Shown here: in pieces, positions 24,708 to 33,099 of the stretch
Layout of the letters: each line of letters begins with the position of its first letter
How positions within the stretch are numbered: position 1 is the first letter of the stretch
NCBI RefSeq assembly: GCF_002209555.1
Contig: NZ_NJIF01000016.1
Location: 1-64,000, forward strand
DNA length: 64,000 nt
DNA from: Achromobacter insolitus
Lineage (GTDB): Bacteria; Pseudomonadota; Gammaproteobacteria; Burkholderiales; Burkholderiaceae_B
Direction of reading: 5' to 3'
Program-made: the position numbers and the translations under genes
Notes under the pieces: generated by a model
The model's database searches: none
What the model was told of the DNA's origin: nothing
What the model saw: only the letters and a program-made list of their open reading frames with translations

Positions 24708-25961
24708 ATGATTTCCTCCGCATGCGGCGTCGATTTCGGCACGTCCAATTCCACCGTGGGCTGGAGCCGCCCCGATCAGCGCGCGCTCCTCGCCCTGGAA
24801 GACGGCAAGACCACCTTGCCTTCGGCCATTTTCTTCCATGACGAAGACGCCGAGGTCAGCTACGGCCGCGCCGCCATTTCCGATTACCTGGCGGGTTACG
24901 ACGGGCGCTTGATGCGCTCCATGAAGAGCCTGCTGGGCAGCTCGCTGATCGACGGCTCGACCGAAGTGCAAGGCCGTTCGATTCCGTTCCGCGTCTTGCT
25001 GACGCGCTTCATCGCCGAACTCAAGCGCCGCGCCGAGACGGCTGCCGGGCGTGGCTTCACTCGCGCCGTGCTGGGCCGGCCAGTGTTCTTCGTGGACGAC
25101 AACCCGGCCGCCGACCAGACGGCCCAGGACACCCTGGGCGAGATTGCGCGCAGCGTCGGTTTTACCGATATCGAATTCCAGTTCGAACCGCTGGCTGCCG
25201 CATTCGACTACGAATCGCAGATCGACCGCGAAGAACTGGTACTGGTCATCGACATCGGCGGCGGCACGTCCGACTTTTCTTTGATCCGCCTGGGGCCCGG
25301 CCGTGCCGCCAAGGCCGACCGCCGGGAAGACATCCTGGCCTATGGCGGTGTGCACATCGGTGGGGTGGACTTCGACAAGCAGCTCAGCCTGGCCCACGTG
25401 ATGCCAATGCTGGGGCTGGGCAGCCAACTGCGCAGCGGCAAGGATGTGCCGTCCACGCAATATGGCAATCTGGCCTGCTGGCACACCATCAACCAGGCCT
25501 ATAGCCGCAAGGCCGCCGAGCACTTCGCCTACATCCGCGCCGAAGCCGGGGACCGCGAGAAGATCGATTTGCTGCTCAACCTGGTCAAGCAGCGCGCCGG
25601 CCACTGGGTGGCGGTGCAGGTCGAAGAGGCCAAGATCGCACTGTCGGACGCGCCTGCCACGCGCATCGACCTGTCGCGCATCGCGCCGGAACTGGGCGTG
25701 GACGTGACGCGGGCGTCTTTCGATGCCTGCGTCGGGCGCCTGATCGAGAAGGTCGAAACCACGGTAGGCGCGCTGCTGCGCGATGCCGGCGTGTCGACTT
25801 CGGACGTGGACACCGTGTTCTTCACCGGCGGCTCCAGCCGCGTTCCACGCCTGCGCGAATCGGTGTCGGCGCTGGTGCCCGAGGCGCGCAGCGTGGAAGG
25901 CGATCTGTTCGGCAGCATCGGCGCCGGCCTGGCGCTGGACGCGCGCCGCAAGTTCGGCTGA
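24708..25961 (+). CDS. Hsp70-family protein, YegD-like (no substrate-binding domain)
   Basis: The product is 417 residues. The actin/Hsp70 ATPase motifs are clear: CGVDFGTSNSTVGW (phosphate 1), LVLVIDIGGGTSDFSLIRL (phosphate 2) and TVFFTGGSSRVPRLRESV (adenosine). It ends right after the ATPase domain (FGSIGAGLALDARRKFG), so the beta-sandwich that binds peptides in DnaK is absent, as in E. coli YegD. The ATG at 24708 was chosen because family similarity starts there. The cellular role is unknown. Confidence 0.88.
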   Translation: MISSACGVDFGTSNSTVGWSRPDQRALLALEDGKTTLPSAIFFHDEDAEVSYGRAAISDYLAGYDGRLMRSMKSLLGSSLIDGSTEVQGRSIPFRVLLTRFIAELKRRAETAAGRGFTRAVLGRPVFFVDDNPAADQTAQDTLGEIARSVGFTDIEFQFEPLAAAFDYESQIDREELVLVIDIGGGTSDFSLIRLGPGRAAKADRREDILAYGGVHIGGVDFDKQLSLAHVMPMLGLGSQLRSGKDVPSTQYGNLACWHTINQAYSRKAAEHFAYIRAEAGDREKIDLLLNLVKQRAGHWVAVQVEEAKIALSDAPATRIDLSRIAPELGVDVTRASFDACVGRLIEKVETTVGALLRDAGVSTSDVDTVFFTGGSSRVPRLRESVSALVPEARSVEGDLFGSIGAGLALDARRKFG

Positions 25962-26044
25962 GCTGTTCATGTGGCGATGGTAAGCTCCGTGTTGCCCGCG
26001 CACGCGCTCTGCTACGCGCGGCTAGCCAGGTTCTGGAATCCCAC

Positions 26045-26632
26045 ATGACCCGCAAGCCCGATTCCCATCTCGAAGAAAAACTCGTCGCCAGCGAGGCTCC
26101 TTACAACGGCGCCTTTCTCAAGATCCGCCGCGACACGGTCAGCCTGCCCAACGGCAATACGGCCACGCGCGAATACGTGGTGCATCCCGGCGCGGTGGTG
26201 GTGATCCCGTTGCTGGACGACGGCCGGGTGCTGCTGGAGCGGCAGTACCGCTATCCGATAGGGCGCGTCATGACGGAGTTCCCCGCCGGCAAGCTGGATC
26301 CGGGCGAGGATCCGCTGGCCTGCGGCAAGCGTGAACTGCTTGAGGAAACCGGCTACACCGCCAGCCAGTGGGCCCGGGCCGGTGCCTTGCACCTGGCCAT
26401 TGCCTATTCCACGGAAATCATCCATATCTACTTTGCGCGCGGCTTGCGCGCCGGGCCGCGCCAGCTGGACCAGGACGAATTCCTGGACGTGATCAGCGCG
26501 GATCCCGCCGAGTTGGTCGAAGCCTGCGCCAAGGGCGACGTCACGGACGCCAAGACGCTGACCTGCGTGCTGTGGATGCAGAATGTGCTGTCCGGCGCCT
26601 GGAAGCTGGATTGGCAGGACAACGCGGCCTGA
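26045..26632 (+). CDS. NUDIX hydrolase, ADP-ribose pyrophosphatase type
   Basis: The product is 195 residues. The Nudix box is GKLDPGEDPLACGKRELLEETGYTA, with REXXEE intact. The flanking GRVLLERQYRYPIGRVMTEFPAG is typical of ADP-ribose pyrophosphatases (NudF-like). The enzyme would cleave ADP-ribose to AMP and ribose 5-phosphate in the cytoplasm. A ferredoxin gene follows 28 bp later. Confidence 0.88.
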   Translation: MTRKPDSHLEEKLVASEAPYNGAFLKIRRDTVSLPNGNTATREYVVHPGAVVVIPLLDDGRVLLERQYRYPIGRVMTEFPAGKLDPGEDPLACGKRELLEETGYTASQWARAGALHLAIAYSTEIIHIYFARGLRAGPRQLDQDEFLDVISADPAELVEACAKGDVTDAKTLTCVLWMQNVLSGAWKLDWQDNAA

Positions 26633-26660
26633 GGGCGCGTCCCGCTGGATCTGCTTCGCC

Positions 26661-26993
26661 ATGTCCACATTTCCCGTCCTGGTGCAGCCTGCCGGTCTGC
26701 GTTTCGACGCGCCAACCGATACCTCGGTGCTGCTGGCGGCGCAGGCGGCTGGCATCAAGCTGCCCAGCTCGTGCCGCAACGGCACTTGCCGCGCCTGCAT
26801 GTGCCTCTTGCTTGAAGGGGAGATCTCGTACCGTATCGAATGGCCGGGACTATCGCGCGACGAGAAAGAGGAGGGCTGGATCCTGCCGTGCGTGGCACGG
26901 GCGGAGTCGGCCCTGGAAATCCAGGCGCCGCTGGCTGCGCCGATAGAGGCCGCGGCCGCGCCGCCGCGCCCGCTTACCGGGGCGCGGCGCTAG
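26661..26993 (+). CDS. Plant-type [2Fe-2S] ferredoxin
   Basis: The product is 110 residues. LPSSCRNGTCRACMCLLLEGEISY supplies Cys-x4-Cys-x2-Cys, and GWILPCVARAES supplies the fourth cysteine, the plant-type ferredoxin pattern. It lacks a reductase domain and is close in size to YfaE. Its 3' end overlaps the convergent membrane-protein gene by 20 bases. The electron partner is not evident. Confidence 0.85.
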   Translation: MSTFPVLVQPAGLRFDAPTDTSVLLAAQAAGIKLPSSCRNGTCRACMCLLLEGEISYRIEWPGLSRDEKEEGWILPCVARAESALEIQAPLAAPIEAAAAPPRPLTGARR

Positions 26994-27459
26994 CGCCGGC
27001 AAGCATTGCGGCGGCTGCCGTGGCGGCCGCCATTCCCAGCGCCATGCCGGCGGCCATGCCGCTGAAGGGCGCCGCGCCGGCGGCCAAGGCCGCTGCGACA
27101 CCCCATTGCGCTCCCACCAGCATGCCCAGACCCATCGCCAGCGCGCAGGCCAGGCGCGCGCCTAGGGCGGGCGCGCCCGGCAGCGGCAACAGCGCGGCGA
27201 TCAACATGGCTGCGCTGCTGGCGGGCATCAGGGCGGCATGGCGCCATGCCTGTTCCAGCAAACCGCCGGGCGCCGCGCACTGGCTGGCGAGCAGCGCCGA
27301 CGGCGTGCGCAGCGTGTCCATCCACAAGCCCGCTGCCATGGCCGCCGTGCAGCCCAGCCACAGGATCGCGGCGTCGGCGGCCATGTGGACGGCGCGCGAG
27401 CGCCCGCGTTTAACCGCAGGCGTGGCAGGCGCGGGCCGGGGCGTCGTCGTAGCGGTCAT
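26974..27459 (-). CDS. Small hydrophobic membrane protein of unknown family
   Basis: The product is 161 residues. After a Thr/Pro-rich, basic N-terminus come about four or five Ala/Gly-rich membrane segments (AAILWLGCTAAMAAGLW, LMPASSAAMLIAALL, ACALAMGLGMLVGAQW, GMAAGMALGMAAATAAAAML). Its start lies inside the 3' end of the DUF899 gene (50-base overlap), suggesting co-expression with it. It could be a DUF2182-like protein, but I cannot assign it firmly. Confidence 0.55.
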   Translation of the reverse strand: MTATTTPRPAPATPAVKRGRSRAVHMAADAAILWLGCTAAMAAGLWMDTLRTPSALLASQCAAPGGLLEQAWRHAALMPASSAAMLIAALLPLPGAPALGARLACALAMGLGMLVGAQWGVAAALAAGAAPFSGMAAGMALGMAAATAAAAMLAGASAAPR

Positions 27460-28111
27460 GGTGGCGCACCCAGTCGCCCAGATTGAAGTGCGGGCCCTTC
27501 TCGTTGCGGCCCAGCGGCGCGAAGTCCAGATAGTTGTAGGCGCCGGCCAGTCTTTCCACGCCGCGCGCGAAACTTGAATAGGTATGGAAGATTTCGCCGT
27601 CGGGGTCGCGGAAAAATGCGCTGGCGCCGGAGTTTTCTTCCATGCTGCCGTCGGCCTTGGGCGTCGTGGCCTGCAGGTCGAAATTGAAATCGCTGCCTTC
27701 GGATGAATACCAGGGGAAGCTCCAGCCCATGCGCCGCTTGAAGGCGTCCAGCTTGGCCAAGGGCGCGCGCGATACGGCGACTACCGTCACGTCATGCTGG
27801 CGCAGGTGCATGGCTGCGCTGTCCATGTGGTCGGCCAGGAAGGAGCAGCCCACGCAGCCTTCTTCCCAGTCCGGGCCGAACATGAAGTGGTAGACGATGA
27901 GCTGGCTTCTGCCCTGGAACAGCTCCGCAAGTTCCAGGGAGCCGCCCGCGCCTTGGAAGCGGTATGGCTTGTCCACCTTGACCCACGGCAGAGCCAGGCG
28001 CTCGCGAGCCAGGGCATCGTGGGCCCGGGTCAGCTCTTTTTCTCGGCGCAGCAGCGCCTCGCGCGCGATTTCCCATTGCGCGCGGGATACGACGGGGTGA
28101 TCGGTTTGCAT
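27410..28111 (-). CDS. DUF899 family thioredoxin-like protein
   Basis: The product is 233 residues. The DUF899 signature is present: LPWVKVDKPYRFQGAGG, LIVYHFMFGPDWEEGCVGCSFLADH with a CxxC in thioredoxin-like position, FPWYSSEGSDFNFDLQ, and FARGVERLAGAYNYLDFAPLGRNE. It ends in a Cys-rich tail (ACHACG). The family is predicted to be a redox protein with no established substrate. An AHSA1/ArsR pair lies just upstream on the same strand. Confidence 0.88.
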   Translation of the reverse strand: MQTDHPVVSRAQWEIAREALLRREKELTRAHDALARERLALPWVKVDKPYRFQGAGGSLELAELFQGRSQLIVYHFMFGPDWEEGCVGCSFLADHMDSAAMHLRQHDVTVVAVSRAPLAKLDAFKRRMGWSFPWYSSEGSDFNFDLQATTPKADGSMEENSGASAFFRDPDGEIFHTYSSFARGVERLAGAYNYLDFAPLGRNEKGPHFNLGDWVRHHDRYDDAPARACHACG

Positions 28112-28165
28112 TGTGTGCCTCCTCGGGGCGGGCCGGTGGGCCCGGATAGGGCGAACGGCGCGGAT

Positions 28166-28630
28166 TCAGGCCGGATTCGCCAGATGGGACGCCAGCCGGT
28201 CCAGCGCGCCGGACCATCCATGCTGATGGCTGTCGCGGGTGGCCTGGTCGACGAACGGGGTCTGCAGAAAGGCGAGTTCGGTGCCGCCGTCGGCAGAGGT
28301 GAATTCAAGCGTGATCATGGAGACTTCCGCGGGGGTGTCGCGCCAGGCCCAGGTGAAGACCAGCCGGCGCAGCGGCTCGACTTCGCGGTAGTGGCCGCTG
28401 GCATGATGTTCCAACCCGTCTTCGGTGGAGAACCCTACCTGGTAGGTGCCGCCCACGCGTACGTCGGTTTCCGCCCGCAGCACCCGCCGGGTTTCGGCGG
28501 GACCAAACCAGCGCATCAGCGCCTGCGGGTCCGTCCAGGCGCGCCAGACGCGTTCGACGGGGGCGTCGAAGCGCCGCCTGAGCCGGAGTTCAATGGGGGC
28601 TGATTCTTCTCGGGTGCTTCGGTTTTCCAT
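28166..28630 (-). CDS. SRPBCC/AHSA1-domain protein, coupled to the ArsR gene
   Basis: The product is 154 residues. ELRLRRRFDAPVERVWRAWTDPQALMRWFGP is the diagnostic start of the AHSA1-like START fold, with LEFTSADGGTELAFLQTPF and HQHGWSGALDRLASHL near the end. It begins inside the 3' end of the ArsR gene (115-base overlap in another frame), so it is translated from the same message. This ArsR/AHSA1 pairing is very common. The ligand is unknown. Confidence 0.88.
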   Translation of the reverse strand: MENRSTREESAPIELRLRRRFDAPVERVWRAWTDPQALMRWFGPAETRRVLRAETDVRVGGTYQVGFSTEDGLEHHASGHYREVEPLRRLVFTWAWRDTPAEVSMITLEFTSADGGTELAFLQTPFVDQATRDSHQHGWSGALDRLASHLANPA

Positions 28631-28968
28631 GGGTGGACCTCTTCCTCGTGGTACAGGTATCGCGCCAGCGAATCCAGCTGACCGTTCCAGAACTTCTCGT
28701 AGCGGGCCAGCCAGTCGGATGCCGCCCGCATCGGTTCGGGCGAGAGCGTGCAATTCACGACGCGGCCGTCCTTGGCGCGGGCGATCAAGCCGGCGTCCTC
28801 CAGCACGCGCAGGTGCTTCATGAATGCGGGTAGGGACATGGCGTGCGGCCGGGCCAGCTCGCCGACCGTGGCCGCGCCTTGTTCCAGGTCGGCCAGCACT
28901 TGGCGTCGCGTGCCGTCGGCCAGCGCCGCGAAGATGCCGTCGAGCCTGTCGTCTTTAAACTTAACCAT
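28516..28968 (-). CDS. ArsR-family winged-helix regulator
   Basis: The product is 150 residues. DGIFAALADGTRRQVLADLEQGAATVGELARPHAMSLPAFMKHLRVLEDAGLI is the ArsR winged HTH of the metal-independent group found with AHSA1 proteins; no metal-binding ELCVCDL motif is present. The C-terminal 40 residues are low-complexity where the gene overlaps the AHSA1 start. The start codon lies within a perfect palindrome, which suggests autorepression. Confidence 0.9.
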   Translation of the reverse strand: MVKFKDDRLDGIFAALADGTRRQVLADLEQGAATVGELARPHAMSLPAFMKHLRVLEDAGLIARAKDGRVVNCTLSPEPMRAASDWLARYEKFWNGQLDSLARYLYHEEEVHPWKTEAPEKNQPPLNSGSGGASTPPSNASGAPGRTRRR

Positions 28969-28978
28969 AAGGTTAAGT
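28959..28978. promoter_or_regulatory. Palindromic operator over the ArsR start codon
   Basis: ACTTAACC-ataa-GGTTAAGT, a perfect 8-bp inverted repeat. The ArsR start codon (complement of 28966-28968) is inside it, so binding would block both transcription and leader use. Confidence 0.78.
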
Positions 28979-29023
28979 ATTAAGCCGAAGCAGCATGGTT
29001 GTCAAGCAACAAAGTTGTCGCGA

Positions 29024-30328
29024 TCAGGCGTGCTGGTGCATGGCCGAGCGATGCTTGGTATCGCGCATGGTGGCGTACACCAGCAGCGACAGGAAGATGA
29101 TGCCCGCGAGGTAGTAGTAGAACCACTCCTCATGCCCTTGCTGCTTGAAGAAGAGCGCAATGGCCGGCGCCGTGCCCCCGAAGATGGACACCGTCACGGC
29201 ATAGGGCACGGCTACGCCGGTGGCGCGGATGTTGGTCGGGAACAACTCCGCCTTCACCACTGCGTTGATGGACGTATAGCCGGCCGTGAACACCCAGGCG
29301 CCGCAGATCAGCAGGAAGGCCATGAAGGGCGAGCGTGTGTGCGACAGCGTCATCAGGATGGGTACGGTGAGTGCCGCGCCGGCCACGCCGAAGAACACCA
29401 GGAGCGGCTTGCGTCCGATCCTGTCCGACAGCGCGCCGTAGACCGGCTGCAGAATCAGCGCGAAGATCAGCGACCCGGCGATGATGTAGGTGGTGACGAT
29501 GTCGGAAAAGCCCGAGGTCTGCCGCACAAACGTCTGCATGTAGGTCGTGAAGGTGTAGAACGCCGCGGTGCCGCCCGCCGTCAGGCCCACCACGATGGCC
29601 ACTTCACGCGGGTACTTCAGCAGGCCGCGCAGCGAGCTCGTCTGCGACTTGGGGGCTTTCTGGGCTTCCTTGTAGGAATCCGTTTCGGGCATGTCGCGCC
29701 GCATCAGGGCAGTGATCACGGCCAGCATGGCGCCGATCACGAAGGGAATGCGCCAGCCCCATTCCACCAGTTGCTCGTGGGTCAGGAAAACGTTTTGCAG
29801 CAATAGCAGCACCAGGATGGCGCTGAGCTGGCCGCCGATCAGGGTGACGTACTGGAAACTGGAATAGAAGCCGCGATGGTCCGGATCCGCGATTTCGGTC
29901 AGGTAAGTGGCACTGGCGCCGTACTCCCCGCCCAGGCTCAGGCCTTCGATCACGCGCGCCAGCGCCAGCAGGGCTGGCGCGGCCAGGCCTATGGTGGCAT
30001 AGGTGGGCGTGACCGCGATGATCAGCGAACCCACGCACATCATGCCCACCGACACCATCAGCGACAGACGCCGCCCGTGACGGTCCGCCAGATGGCCAAA
30101 CAGCCAGCCGCCCAGCGGGCGCACGATGAAGCCGGCCGCAAACAGCGTGGCCGCATTCAACTGCTGGACGACCGGATCGTGGGAGGGAAAGAAGGCGGGG
30201 GCGAAATACAGAGCGAACGCGGTATAGGCGTAGAAGTCATACCACTCCACCAGATTGCCCATGGAGCCGATGAAGATCGCCTTGATGCGGCGCTTTGCGT
30301 CGGGCATGTCGAGATACGCTTGCGTCAT
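29024..30328 (-). CDS. MFS transporter, metabolite:H+ symporter (KgtP-like)
   Basis: The product is 434 residues from ATG at 30328, with AAGGAAGGAT before it. It has 12 predicted membrane spans. AIFIGSMGNLVEWYDFYAYTAFALYFAP and GWLFGHLADRHGRRLSLM are the hallmark of the MHS subfamily, and EGLSLGGEYGASATYLTEIA is the conserved fifth-helix motif. The subfamily moves alpha-ketoglutarate, citrate, proline, shikimate and similar organic acids with protons. No metabolic genes are adjacent to name the substrate. Confidence 0.88.
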   Translation of the reverse strand: MTQAYLDMPDAKRRIKAIFIGSMGNLVEWYDFYAYTAFALYFAPAFFPSHDPVVQQLNAATLFAAGFIVRPLGGWLFGHLADRHGRRLSLMVSVGMMCVGSLIIAVTPTYATIGLAAPALLALARVIEGLSLGGEYGASATYLTEIADPDHRGFYSSFQYVTLIGGQLSAILVLLLLQNVFLTHEQLVEWGWRIPFVIGAMLAVITALMRRDMPETDSYKEAQKAPKSQTSSLRGLLKYPREVAIVVGLTAGGTAAFYTFTTYMQTFVRQTSGFSDIVTTYIIAGSLIFALILQPVYGALSDRIGRKPLLVFFGVAGAALTVPILMTLSHTRSPFMAFLLICGAWVFTAGYTSINAVVKAELFPTNIRATGVAVPYAVTVSIFGGTAPAIALFFKQQGHEEWFYYYLAGIIFLSLLVYATMRDTKHRSAMHQHA

Positions 30329-30502
30329 ATCCTTCCTTCGAGTGCGTTTGTCGGGGGACGCCGGACACGCGATCGCGGACGGGCCGCGAACTGGAACACG
30401 CATGGCGATATGTTGCGCCTGCGCGGGCCGAAATGCACGCGCTATGGCACTGATTTTCTTCAGCTTTTTGTCAGGATTCTGCGCCGGGCGGCGCGCGCCG
30501 GC

Positions 30503-31687
30503 TTACTTGCCGCGGGGCTTGATGACGTCGCAGGCAGCGGCGCCGTCGGGGGCCTGGGCCTCGGCGCCCAGCAATGCCTGCACGCCGCAGGCCGAGCTGA
30601 ACATGCCCTTGCTGTTGTGGCCGACGCCGGCGACCTCGAAAGCGCGCCGATGCAGCGGCACGGGCCTGGCGCCGCGCGCCGCCAGCACGTGCTCGTATTG
30701 CGCGTAGCCGGTGCCGCGGGCCAGCCGTGTCGCGCCCTGGGCTTCCGCCCCGCAGGTCTTGTCCAGCAGGCGGTCTTCCGGATTGTTGTCGGCGCCGCCC
30801 AGCAGATAGGTGACATCGCGCGCCGCATAGCGCACGAAGAGCTTGGACTCGTCGGTTTCGCGGGAGTACGCAGGAAGCTTGTCCGGGCCGTACTTGTACT
30901 GGTTGTACGTGGGGCAGATGCCGCGCTCGTAAGGCGCATAACCCTTGCCGTCGGCGCGGGGGCGTTCGTTGCTCAGGTAGAGATAGGACGAGGGGTTGGC
31001 GACTACGTAGCGCAGGGCCAGCCCGTCGCGCCGCAGCGCGCCGTCGATATTGTTCAGCACGGCATAGCGCTGTACCAGTTGGCCGCCGGCCGAGTGGCCG
31101 GCCAGCACGATGCCGGCCAGCGACGAGAGGCGCTTGCGGTCATCCAGGCTGCGCAGCAGGTCGTCCAGCACCTGGAACGAAGCGACCGGCGCGGGGCGTC
31201 CCGCGGCCTGCACGCTATCTTCGCCGTCTTCCCAGCTTGCCTTGCGCCAAGCCGCCATGCCGCCAAAACCGGAGTCGATCGAGCCGGAAAAGCGCGGGGC
31301 CAGGATCAGGGTATCGCGCGCCCGCTCGGGGTTGTGCGCCAGCAGTGCGGCGACGGATTCATAGTAGCGGTCGGCGTCGCGCTTGACGCCGTGGATGACG
31401 ACCACGACCTGCTTGATGCCGCGCAGGTCGTCCTTTGCCAGGTCGCGATTGGCGTAGACCGGCATCTTGTAGCGGTGGCCAGGCTTGCCCAGCTCCACGG
31501 CCTGCCAGCGCAACGGCGCCGCGCGCTTGGGGGCGGGCGCGGTTTCGCTGTAATCGTAGGGATCAGGCAGGGGCGTCTGGCTGTGTGCCCCGAGCGGCGC
31601 CAGCGCCGCCACGGCGCACAGCGCGGCCAGACCGCGCAAGGGGCCTGGCCGCGCCAGAGGCAATGGGAGGATGGGCGCGCGGCGCAT
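30503..31687 (-). CDS. Secreted alpha/beta hydrolase
   Basis: The product is 394 residues. An Ala/Leu-rich signal peptide ends near GAHSQ-TPLP. VVVVIHGVKRDADRYYES gives the oxyanion-hole strand, LAGIVLAGHSAGGQLVQRYA the nucleophile elbow (GHSAGG), and a late FEVAGVGHNSKGMF the catalytic His. Several cysteines suggest periplasmic disulfides. It starts 14 bp after the FNR-type regulator stop, so it may be read from the same promoter. The substrate is unknown. Confidence 0.8.
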   Translation of the reverse strand: MRRAPILPLPLARPGPLRGLAALCAVAALAPLGAHSQTPLPDPYDYSETAPAPKRAAPLRWQAVELGKPGHRYKMPVYANRDLAKDDLRGIKQVVVVIHGVKRDADRYYESVAALLAHNPERARDTLILAPRFSGSIDSGFGGMAAWRKASWEDGEDSVQAAGRPAPVASFQVLDDLLRSLDDRKRLSSLAGIVLAGHSAGGQLVQRYAVLNNIDGALRRDGLALRYVVANPSSYLYLSNERPRADGKGYAPYERGICPTYNQYKYGPDKLPAYSRETDESKLFVRYAARDVTYLLGGADNNPEDRLLDKTCGAEAQGATRLARGTGYAQYEHVLAARGARPVPLHRRAFEVAGVGHNSKGMFSSACGVQALLGAEAQAPDGAAACDVIKPRGK

Positions 31688-31701
31688 GGCGCGGCGGGCG
31701 T

Positions 31702-32430
31702 TCAGCAGCCCTCTTGGCCCAATAATTGCTTGAGCGCGGGCAGGTCCAGGATGCGGACCTCGCGCTGGTTGATCTTGATGAGGCCGTCGCGCGCAAAGCG
31801 CGAAAACAGCCGGCTGACCGTTTCCAGGGTCAGGCCGAGGTAGTTGCCGATTTCCTCGCGGCTCATGCGCAGCACGAATTCCGTGGAGGAATAGCCCAAC
31901 GACGCGTAGCGTTGCGACAGGTTCAGCAGGAACGCGGCCAGGCGCTGTTCGGAACGCATGGAGCCCAGCGAGGCCAGCATCTGGTGCGAGCGGTTGATCT
32001 CGCGGCTCATCAGCCGGCGGAACTGCTGCTGCAGGGAAGGCAGGTGGGTAGCGATGCGGTCGATATCGGCCAGGCGGATGACGCAGACCTCGGAGTCTTC
32101 CAGCGCGACGGCGGTCGACACGTGCTTGCCGTCCAGCATGCCGTCCATGCCGACGATTTCGCCGGGCAGGTGAAAGCCGGTGACCTGGATCTGGCCGGTG
32201 GCGTCTTCCAACTGCGTCTTGAGGCTGCCGAATCGCACGCTGTAGACGGCGTCGAGCGGGTGGTTCAGGGAATAGAGCGGCTTGCCTTTTTCAAGGCGCA
32301 CGCGTTCCCTCACCAGTTCGTCCAGCTTTTCCACCTCGGCGGCTGCCATGCCCACGGGCACGCACACATGTCCCAGCATGCATGTGGAGCAATGGGCGGC
32401 ATCAGGGGCAACGGGGACCCGTTTTTGCAT
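31702..32430 (-). CDS. FNR-type Crp-family oxygen-sensing regulator
   Basis: The product is 242 residues. The N-terminal HCSTCMLGHVC (Cys-x2-Cys-x5-Cys) and a fourth Cys in ALEDSEVCVIRL match the four ligands of the [4Fe-4S] cluster in FNR. The cyclic-nucleotide-like barrel lies at about 40-150. The HTH MSREEIGNYLGLTLETVSRLFSRFARDGLI carries the E-x2-S-R specificity residues for TTGAT half-sites. It would switch genes between aerobic and low-oxygen states. Confidence 0.9.
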   Translation of the reverse strand: MQKRVPVAPDAAHCSTCMLGHVCVPVGMAAAEVEKLDELVRERVRLEKGKPLYSLNHPLDAVYSVRFGSLKTQLEDATGQIQVTGFHLPGEIVGMDGMLDGKHVSTAVALEDSEVCVIRLADIDRIATHLPSLQQQFRRLMSREINRSHQMLASLGSMRSEQRLAAFLLNLSQRYASLGYSSTEFVLRMSREEIGNYLGLTLETVSRLFSRFARDGLIKINQREVRILDLPALKQLLGQEGC

Positions 32431-32528
32431 ACGATGACCTCTATAGTGCCCATTGCGCGGACGCATGCCGGAATGGGTATAAAGCTTGAAGACAACCGTT
32501 ATTGTAGTCCGTTGTTACTACGGGTGTC

Positions 32529-32963
32529 TTACCGGCCTTCCGGGCGGGGGTGGGCGAGCCGGTAACCGACCCAGTCGTCGGCCGCGATATCGACCGCCTT
32601 GCCGCGCAGGGCCGGGTCTATCGGATAGTACTGGCAGCGCAGTTCATGGGCCCCCGAGGGGGTTTCCAGGCGCGCGGCGACCTCGCACCGCACAAAGCAA
32701 CAGGGCTTGCCGGGCGTGTACTCCTCGATCTCGTCCATCAGCGCCACCAGGGCTGGCTCCACCTGGAAGACATCGCCCCGCACGCGCCGGCCGTCGTTCA
32801 CCGGAATCAGCCCCGGCCAGTCGCCGAAGTCCACCAGCCTGCCCGGAACGCTGGCCGGCCCCACGTAGCGCGCTGCCGGCAGGCCGCGCCGCGCGGCGGC
32901 TTGAGCCAGATCATTGATTTCGCCCGCGCGTAGCGTGCCGTAGATAAAAACGTATATGCTCAT
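32529..32963 (-). CDS. Gamma-glutamylcyclotransferase-like (AIG2/GGCT) protein
   Basis: The product is 144 residues. YVFIYGTLRAGEIND is the N-terminal YGTLR motif of the GGCT fold, with GRLVDFGDWPGLIPVNDGRRVRGDVFQV and VALMDEIEEYTPGKPCCFVR, which holds the catalytic Glu region. The family acts on gamma-glutamyl peptides or glutathione, but many members are uncharacterised. It is divergent from clpB. Confidence 0.85.
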   Translation of the reverse strand: MSIYVFIYGTLRAGEINDLAQAAARRGLPAARYVGPASVPGRLVDFGDWPGLIPVNDGRRVRGDVFQVEPALVALMDEIEEYTPGKPCCFVRCEVAARLETPSGAHELRCQYYPIDPALRGKAVDIAADDWVGYRLAHPRPEGR

Positions 32964-33010
32964 AAGTCAGATTGTTGCTGCACGTCGAGAAACCATGGCG
33001 CGGGCAGGGT

Positions 33011-33038
33011 GTTGAAATTCTCGCATCTGGCCGCATAT
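33011..33038 (+). promoter_or_regulatory. Sigma-32 (heat-shock) promoter candidate of clpB
   Basis: GTTGAAA (33011-33017), 13 bases, then CCGCATAT (33031-33038), close to CTTGAAA-N13-CCCCATAT. It lies 61 bases before the clpB ATG. Confidence 0.65.
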
Positions 33039-33099
33039 TCAGGATATCGAGCCAGCCGGCACGTATCGGTCAGGCTCCCCAACAAGCCAAACGACCATT

